Assembly: GCF_027359925.1 (NCBI RefSeq)
Contig: NZ_CP114767.1
Span: 62,001 to 126,000, forward strand
Direction: 5' to 3'
DNA from: Hymenobacter canadensis
GTDB taxonomy: Bacteria; Bacteroidota; Bacteroidia; Cytophagales; Hymenobacteraceae
DNA: 64,000 nucleotides
Shown here: positions 58,779 through 64,000 of the stretch, piece after piece
Position numbering within the stretch: the first letter of the stretch is position 1
Layout of the letters: the number at the start of each line of letters is the position of its first letter
Translations under genes and position numbers: made by a program
The notes under the pieces: generated by a model
The model's input: only the letters and a program-made list of their open reading frames with translations
Databases searched by the model: none
Told to the model about the DNA's origin: nothing

Positions 58779-61313
58779 ATGCAAAAATCTCTACCCTTTA
58801 TTCATCGTGCGCGCCGTAGCTGGCGCCAGCTCGCAGTGGCGGCCAGTAGCCTGGCGCTGCTTGCCCTTAGCCCGGGCCACGCCCGGGCCCAGGCCGATAC
58901 CTATCAGTTTGCGGCGGCTACCGGCACGTATGCGCCGTTGCCGGGCACTGCGTCCGTTGCTACGGTAGTGCAGGACGACGACGCCATTTCCGGCGCCCTG
59001 CCCATCGGCTTCCCGTTTGCCTTCGACGGAATTCCTTACACCACTGTGTACGCCAGTTCCAACGGCTTTCTGTCGTTTAACGCCAACGCCACCAGCGGCC
59101 TGACCAACAACCTGACCACCGGTGGCGGGACCAGTCAGCTACCGCTGCTGGCTCCGCTCTGGGACGATCTGGGCGGGGAGCTGGCCAACAGCGCGGCCCG
59201 CTACCAGACCAGCGGCACCGCGCCCAACCGGGTGTTCACGTTTGAGTGGCAGAACTGGTCGTGGAACTACAACGCTACGTCGGCGGTGGTGTCGTTTCAG
59301 GTGAAGCTGTACGAAACTTCCAACCGTATCGAGTTTGTGTACCGGCCCGAGGGCGGGGCGGCGAATTCGCCTTCGGCGTCTATCGGTATTGCCGGCACGG
59401 GCACGCCCATTCCGTTTCTGTCGCTGGGCAGCACCAGTGCCTCGCCTACGGTTAGCTCCACCGCGGAAACCAATACTCTCAGCACGCTGCCTGCCACCGG
59501 CCAGCTGTATGCGTTTACGCCGCCGGTTGCCACGGGCTGCCCCACGCCCCGCAACCTGGCCGTAACGGGCACCACTGCTACGGCGGCTGTGGTTGCCTGG
59601 AGCGTAACGGGCGGCGGCGGGACTTTCGCCATCAACTACGGCCCCACCGGCTTCACGCCCGGTACCGGAGGCCAGACCATCACCAGCACCGGCACCTCGG
59701 TAACAATTCCTGGCTTGTCGCCGAGCACCAGCTACCAGTTCTACGTGACGCAACTCTGCTCCGGCAGCACCTCCAGTCGTTCGACGGCTGGTGCTTTCCG
59801 CACCGAGTGCGTGACGCCCACCTACGCCGCGCTGCCCTTCAGCGAGACGTTTGAAAGCACTTGGCTCGACCGGTGCGCCACGCGCGACGTGCCCGGCAAC
59901 AGCTGGCGCAACACGCCGCTGACAGGCAACAACTCTTGGCGGCGTGAAGACGACGGCGCGGCTGCCAACTGGACTTCGGCCACCAGCTACGCCTACACGC
60001 CCAACGGCAGCCAGAACAGTGCCCACTCGGCCCGCTTCCACAGCGGCAGCGCCAGCAGCGGCCTCATCGGTACCCTGGACCTGTTTGTGAACCTGAGCGG
60101 CGCCGGCAGCCGGGAGCTGGCTTTCGACTACATCAACACCACCGGCTCCGACTCGCTGACGGTGCAGATTTCCACGAATGGCGGCCTCACGTTCGGGCCA
60201 TTCCTGTTGCGCCTGGGCAGCGCCAGCGGCGGCTTTCGGGGCCAGACGCTGGCCCTGGCCAGTACCTCAGCCACCACGGTCATCCGGTTCCGGGCCCGCG
60301 CCGACTTCGGCTCGACCGATATCGGCCTCGACAACATCACAATTTCTTCCTGTCCGCGGGTGAGCAACGTGGTTGCGAGCAACATTACGGGCTCCGGCGC
60401 TACGGTCACTTTCACGCCTGTAACCGGCTCCGGCGGCTACACCGTGGTGGCTATCCCAGCCACCGGCCCGGCCATTACGGCAACGGGCAGCGGCTCGCCT
60501 ATCCAGCTCACCGGCCTGCAGGGGCTGATGGACTACACTGTGGGAGTGGCTAGTAGCTGTGGCGCCGGCCAGTTTTCGGCTCCCGTTACCACTACGTTCA
60601 CCACGCTGCTGCCACCGCTGTCCAACGATGAGCCCTGCACGGCTACAGCGCTGCCCGCCAACGGCACGCCCCTGACGACGTCCAACCTGGGGGCTACGGC
60701 CTCGCCGGCCAACGGCTACGCCAACCCCGGCTGCGCGCTGGCTTCTAACCCGAAAGATGTTTGGTTCTCATTCGTGGCTCCTTCCAACGGTCCGCGGACC
60801 TTGGTGGTAACGGGTGGTCCGGCCGGTCAGGTTCGCCTGTTCTCCGCGACATCCTGCAACGGTCCGTTCACGCAGCTGGCCTGCCTGGCCAGCACCGGCT
60901 CCGGCACGGCGGCCGGTCCATTGGCCGTGCCTTCGCTCACGCCGGGCACCACCTACTACGTCTCGGTATCGGGCTACGGCTCCAGCGATACGCAGGGGGC
61001 CTTCACTATTGCCTTGGCTTCTACGCTGAGCACGGGCACCGGCCAGTTGCCGGGTGGCGAGGTGAGCGTGTTCCCGACGCCGCACCTGGGTGGCCCTCTC
61101 ATGCTGCGTTTGCGTGGCGCAGAGGCCGGCGTGGCGGCGGTGCAGGTGGCGCTGCTGAACGCCCTCGGCCAGCAGGTGCTGCGCCAGCAACTGGCCGTGC
61201 GCGGTGGGGCATTGGAGCAGACGCTGCCGGTGCAGGGCCTGGCCAAAGGCTTCTACACGTTGCGGGTGCAGGTGGGCGAACATACGGTAACGCGCAAAGT
61301 GGTACTGGAATAG
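58779..61313 (+). CDS. Large secreted protein with fibronectin-like and T9SS sorting domains
   Basis: 844 residues. Signal peptide QLAVAASSLALLALSPGHAR. Residues about 40-240 form a lectin/jelly-roll-like unit (AISGALPIGFPFAFDGIPYT; SNGFLSFNANATSG). About 255-345 is a fibronectin III-like domain (TATAAVVAWSVTGGGGTFAI, GLSPSTSYQFYVTQLCSG). About 350-530 resembles a MAM/jelly-roll unit (FSETFESTWLDRC; TDIGLDNITISSC). 530-610 is another fibronectin-like unit; 615-745 resembles a prepeptidase-type C-terminal domain (DVWFSFVAPSNGPRTL). The C-terminal 85 residues fit a T9SS sorting domain (VSVFPTPHLGGPLMLRL, GLAKGFYTLRVQVGEHTV), with FPTP instead of YPNP. Likely an adhesin or surface protein. Confidence 0.85.
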   Translation: MQKSLPFIHRARRSWRQLAVAASSLALLALSPGHARAQADTYQFAAATGTYAPLPGTASVATVVQDDDAISGALPIGFPFAFDGIPYTTVYASSNGFLSFNANATSGLTNNLTTGGGTSQLPLLAPLWDDLGGELANSAARYQTSGTAPNRVFTFEWQNWSWNYNATSAVVSFQVKLYETSNRIEFVYRPEGGAANSPSASIGIAGTGTPIPFLSLGSTSASPTVSSTAETNTLSTLPATGQLYAFTPPVATGCPTPRNLAVTGTTATAAVVAWSVTGGGGTFAINYGPTGFTPGTGGQTITSTGTSVTIPGLSPSTSYQFYVTQLCSGSTSSRSTAGAFRTECVTPTYAALPFSETFESTWLDRCATRDVPGNSWRNTPLTGNNSWRREDDGAAANWTSATSYAYTPNGSQNSAHSARFHSGSASSGLIGTLDLFVNLSGAGSRELAFDYINTTGSDSLTVQISTNGGLTFGPFLLRLGSASGGFRGQTLALASTSATTVIRFRARADFGSTDIGLDNITISSCPRVSNVVASNITGSGATVTFTPVTGSGGYTVVAIPATGPAITATGSGSPIQLTGLQGLMDYTVGVASSCGAGQFSAPVTTTFTTLLPPLSNDEPCTATALPANGTPLTTSNLGATASPANGYANPGCALASNPKDVWFSFVAPSNGPRTLVVTGGPAGQVRLFSATSCNGPFTQLACLASTGSGTAAGPLAVPSLTPGTTYYVSVSGYGSSDTQGAFTIALASTLSTGTGQLPGGEVSVFPTPHLGGPLMLRLRGAEAGVAAVQVALLNALGQQVLRQQLAVRGGALEQTLPVQGLAKGFYTLRVQVGEHTVTRKVVLE

Positions 61314-61355
61314 CTGTGCTTTAAGTGAGGCTGATATAGTCTTGCGCAGAAGGAT

Positions 61356-61387
61356 AAAGAGGGGCAAACGTGTGTTTGGCCCTCTTT
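61356..61387 (+). terminator. Terminator of the T9SS gene at 58779
   Basis: AAAGAGGGGCAAA pairs with TTTGGCCCTCTTT (one mismatch) and is followed by a T-run. Confidence 0.85.
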
Positions 61388-61530
61388 TTTTGTTTCCGTG
61401 CCACAAGGATTCGTGACCGACGGGTTGTTGAGATATACGGCCATACAACCCCGGCCCGGGTGGCGCGTAGATGCAATGCTTTCCGATTCTGGGTGCTGTG
61501 CCCGGCCTTCGCCTAGCCCTTCTGCTTCCT

Positions 61531-62799
61531 ATGCTAAAATGGCTAACCGGGATTCTGGCACTGCTGCTGCTGTTTCCCTCTTCCGCATCTGCCTACTCTG
61601 TGCTCACCCACCAGGCCAATATTGATTCTACCTGGTCGCGCTGCCTGATGCCGATGCTGCAAAAACGCTACCCGGGCGCCACCGAAGAGCAACTTATCGA
61701 GGCCAAAAGCTACGCCTATGGCGGCTCCATCATCCAGGATATGGGCTTCTACCCGTTCGGCTCGGAGCTTTTTACCAACATGACCCATTACGTGCGCAGC
61801 GGCGACTTTGTGCGCAACCTGCTCGATGAGGCCCACGGCCGCAACGAATACGCCTTTGCCTTGGGGGCGCTGTCGCACTACACGGCTGATATCATCGGGC
61901 ATCCCGAAGGCACCAACAAAGCCATGTCCTCCGTCTACCCCGACCTGCGCCGCAAGTTTGGGACGGAAATCAGCTACGAGGAAGCGCCGGTGCAGCATAC
62001 GCAGCTGGAGTTTGCCTTTGATGTGGTGCAGCTGGCCGCCGGCCGCTACCGCACCGCCGACTACCAGCGCTACATCGGGTTTCAGGTGAGCAAGCCGGTG
62101 TTGGAGCGGGCTTTCCTCAAAACCTACGGCCTGGAGCTGGGCAAGGTGATTTTCAACGTGGACCTGGCCATCAGCTCGTTTCGGTTTGCGGTGCGTAGTC
62201 TGATTCCGATTGCCAGCCGGGCCGCGTGGCACTCGCAGAAAAAGGAAATCCGTCGCCTCAGCCCTCAGGCCCGCCGCCGCGAGTACATCTACGACCAGAG
62301 TGAGGAAGAGTACCGCGAAAAGTACGGTACCGATTACCAGAAGCCCGGCACGGGCGCCCGGCTGCTGTCGTACTTCGTGCGGGTGCTGCCCAAAATAGGC
62401 CCCTTGCAGCCCTTTGCCTTCAAGCTGCCAACCCCGGAGGCGCAGACGCTGTTCCGGGCCAGTTTCCGCAGCGTGATGGTCAACTACTGCCGCCACGTAG
62501 ACGCCGAGCCGACTGACACGACCACCATTTCCACGCAGGTGCTGCCCAACACCGACTTCGATACCGGCCGCCCGACGGTGGTAGGGGAGTATGAGCTGAC
62601 CGACGAGGCCTACGGCGAATGGGTGCGCAAGCTGGCCGACAACAAGTTTGACGGCCTGACAGCTCCGGTGAAGAAAAACATCCTCGCGTTCTTCGGTTCC
62701 GCTCCCAAACAGCCCATCGACGAAGACGAGAAGGAGAAGGGCACCCGCGCCAAAACCATGGAAGCTTTGGCGCAACTGAAAACAGCGGAGGCCAAGTAG
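61531..62799 (+). CDS. Zinc-dependent phospholipase C family protein, exported
   Basis: 422 residues from ATG 61531. Signal peptide GILALLLLFPSSASAY. The PF00882-type helical zinc domain is recognisable: YSVLTHQANIDSTW at the mature N-terminus (first His), AYGGSIIQDMGFYPFGSELF (Asp), and FALGALSHYTADIIGHPEGT (His-Asp-His zinc set). The rest (GRYRTADYQRYIGFQVSKPV onward) is a family extension of unknown role. Members hydrolyse phospholipids or bind zinc; activity is inferred. It is followed by a 22-base stem hairpin. Confidence 0.8.
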   Translation: MLKWLTGILALLLLFPSSASAYSVLTHQANIDSTWSRCLMPMLQKRYPGATEEQLIEAKSYAYGGSIIQDMGFYPFGSELFTNMTHYVRSGDFVRNLLDEAHGRNEYAFALGALSHYTADIIGHPEGTNKAMSSVYPDLRRKFGTEISYEEAPVQHTQLEFAFDVVQLAAGRYRTADYQRYIGFQVSKPVLERAFLKTYGLELGKVIFNVDLAISSFRFAVRSLIPIASRAAWHSQKKEIRRLSPQARRREYIYDQSEEEYREKYGTDYQKPGTGARLLSYFVRVLPKIGPLQPFAFKLPTPEAQTLFRASFRSVMVNYCRHVDAEPTDTTTISTQVLPNTDFDTGRPTVVGEYELTDEAYGEWVRKLADNKFDGLTAPVKKNILAFFGSAPKQPIDEDEKEKGTRAKTMEALAQLKTAEAK

Positions 62800-62824
62800 C
62801 GTATCCTGCCTGATTCATACCTAC

Positions 62825-62884
62825 AACACAGCGAGGGGCGCAACCCGGACCATAATGGCCGTGGGTTGCGCCCCTCGCTGTGTT
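62825..62884. terminator. Bidirectional hairpin with 22-base perfect stem
   Basis: 62825-62846 and 62863-62884 are exact inverted copies, starting AACACAGCGAGGGGC; loop 16 bases. Between the phospholipase (+) and a small minus-strand gene. Confidence 0.8.
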
Positions 62885-62900
62885 GCGTCTGCGGTGCTTA

Positions 62901-63083
62901 TTACTGGCGGTACATCTTGTACGTACGGTACACCGGCCGATGGATTTTGCCAGCTTTCTGCTTGGAAGCGGTACGCAGGATGGGCAACCGGAAAAACGGT
63001 TGCGCCGCTGCCGTAAACGCCGAAAAAACGCTTAGCAAAGCAAAAACCAGAACCAAAACCAGACGGCAGACAACAGTGAACAT
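62901..63083 (-). CDS. Small secreted basic protein
   Basis: 60 residues: signal peptide LVLVLVFALLSVFSAFTAAA followed by a short basic mature part (QPFFRLPILRTASKQKAGKI then HRPVYRTYKMYRQ). Start ATG 63081-63083; -7-like box TAGGTTTG at 63153-63160. Function unknown. The clear signal peptide and own terminator make it a credible gene rather than a chance frame. Confidence 0.6.
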   Translation of the reverse strand: MFTVVCRLVLVLVFALLSVFSAFTAAAQPFFRLPILRTASKQKAGKIHRPVYRTYKMYRQ

Positions 63084-63152
63084 AGTGCAATAGGTGTGCG
63101 GGGCGAGCTTCCGGCCGGGCTACCACTGCGGCAGCTCTGAAAAGGAAGTACA

Positions 63153-63160
63153 CAAACCTA
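63153..63160 (-). promoter_or_regulatory. -7 box of the small secreted protein (TAGGTTTG)
   Basis: Minus-strand TAGGTTTG fits TAnnTTTG, about 70 bases upstream of the ATG. Confidence 0.4.
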
Positions 63161-63261
63161 CCGCTCTGACCGGCCCGAAAACGCCGGTTTCGCCGGGCCA
63201 AGCCGGTTTGCCCGTCAAACCCGCGTTTCACCCGACGAAGCTTCGGCGGCGGCCGCGTAGC

Positions 63262-64000
63262 CTAGCGCGGTTGCCCGCTTTCCTGCACTAGGCCGCTGCT
63301 CAGGCGGCGCAGGATAATCTCGGCCTGCTTGGCTTGGTAGCGGATGTCGAGCAGGCGTACTTCGGCGTCGAGCTGGGTGCGTTGGGCTTCGCGCAGAGCC
63401 AGGGGCACTAAGAGGCCCAGGCGGTAGCGCTCTAGGGCAATGGCCACGTTTTCGCGGGCCAGCAGAATGTTGGCTTCTTCCAGCTCCAGCAACTGCAGGC
63501 GGTTCTGGTACTGGGCATAGGCCTGCTCGGCTTCGGTTTCCAGCTGCAGCTGCGTCTGGCCCAGCAGCAGGCTGCTTTGCACTTCGCCGATGCGGGCGTT
63601 CTGCTCCAGCCGGTTGCGGTTGAAACCATCGAAGATGGGAATGGTGGCCACCACGCCGTAGTTGAGGCCATACGTGCGGCCCGTGTTGGTCACGAGCTGA
63701 TTGCCGAAGAACGCGGCCCCGTTGATGTTGCGGTTGTAGCCGTAGCCGGTCGTCAGGCCGATCTGCGGGAAGCGGGAGGCGCGCACCAGCTTCCGGTCGT
63801 AGGTGGCAATTTCGGTGTTGAGGCGGGCCTGTTGCAGGCGAGGGTTGTTCTGCTGCACGGCCTGCGCCACGCTTTCCCGGCTCAGGTCGGTAGCCACTAC
63901 AATGGAGTCGGCGGGGCGGAAGTTGAGGCGCGGAGTGCGGCCCAGCAGGTTGTTGAGGTTGATTTTGGCCGTCTGCAGCGCTTCCTGCTGCTGAATCAGC
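63262..64000 (-). CDS. TolC family outer membrane efflux protein, 5' end cut by window edge
   Basis: Outer membrane channel component of an efflux or type I secretion system. The visible frame is open from 64000 to the stop at 63262, about 246 codons, covering the C-terminal repeat. It shows the TolC-type alternation of coiled helices and strands (ARLNTEIATYDRKLVRASRF, FDGFNRNRLEQNARIGEVQS, AQYQNRLQLLELEEANILLA). Upstream codons in frame (QQQEALQTAKINLNNLLGRT) are equally typical. The N-terminal signal peptide lies outside the window. Partner RND or ABC genes are likely further right. Confidence 0.88.
   Translation of the reverse strand, partial: LIQQQEALQTAKINLNNLLGRTPRLNFRPADSIVVATDLSRESVAQAVQQNNPRLQQARLNTEIATYDRKLVRASRFPQIGLTTGYGYNRNINGAAFFGNQLVTNTGRTYGLNYGVVATIPIFDGFNRNRLEQNARIGEVQSSLLLGQTQLQLETEAEQAYAQYQNRLQLLELEEANILLARENVAIALERYRLGLLVPLALREAQRTQLDAEVRLLDIRYQAKQAEIILRRLSSGLVQESGQPR

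Noticed and set aside
62901..63231. 136-codon minus-strand frame at 62821-63231 overlapping the small secreted gene
   Set aside because: Reads through the perfect 22-base stem hairpin and lacks the signal peptide of the alternative frame at 62901-63083.

Overview
The window looks like chromosome of a high-GC Bacteroidota bacterium, most likely Hymenobacter or a close relative (Cytophagales). Pointers are the run bamD - rpoZ - coaC/coaB - DUF4835 - recN, a Bacteroidetes-type omega subunit, two secreted proteins with C-terminal type IX secretion (T9SS) sorting domains, a fused DAHP synthase/chorismate mutase, and many upstream boxes fitting the Bacteroidetes -7 consensus TAnnTTTG. Genus assignment is inference; no rRNA is present.

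Layout. 1-5.3 kb: malate dehydrogenase (cut by the left edge), tilS, a GDPD lipoprotein and an OstA/LptA-like protein. 5.4-12.1 kb: bamD, rpoZ, coaC, coaB, DUF4835, recN and fabI, all on +. 12.2-21.7 kb, all on -: DUF3885, porin, an unknown acidic protein, a PRISE-like SDR, a secreted propeller-like protein, a barstar-like protein, two small unknowns, an ABC exporter and an RsbQ-like hydrolase. 22.1-36.1 kb: M28 peptidase, dienelactone hydrolase, a glycosyltransferase/cupin/Kazal-lipoprotein run, two YtxH proteins, lysS, C-terminal processing protease, stress-type proteins and proline dehydrogenase. 36.2-41.4 kb: three aromatic-pathway genes (DAHP synthase-CM, aroB, aroA) around three tandem paralogous lipoproteins. 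41.6-52.6 kb: metal-receptor protein, a shrunken glycosyltransferase remnant, M42 peptidase, GNAT, carboxyltransferase, clpC, WbqC-like, a GWxTD-like protein, a lipid A-type acyltransferase and Sua5. 52.8-64 kb: two T9SS cargo proteins, mltG, thioesterase, YihY, two tRNA-Ser, phospholipase C-like protein, two small membrane/secreted proteins and a TolC family gene cut by the right edge.

Most genes are housekeeping (envelope assembly, CoA, fatty acid, shikimate, proteostasis, tRNA modification). I see no prophage, insertion sequence, CRISPR array or recognisable defence island.

The most unusual content is between the genes. At least thirteen long imperfect-to-perfect palindromes (arms about 20-60 bp) occupy intergenic gaps, eleven between co-directional genes and two between convergent ones. 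Five share the outer motif GTCATnCnGAGC; three loci share ATCCG-rich arms. They often abut or include start and stop codons. One sits exactly between the two halves of coaBC, normally one fused gene; another supplies the last two codons and the stop of both aroA and the convergent neighbour.
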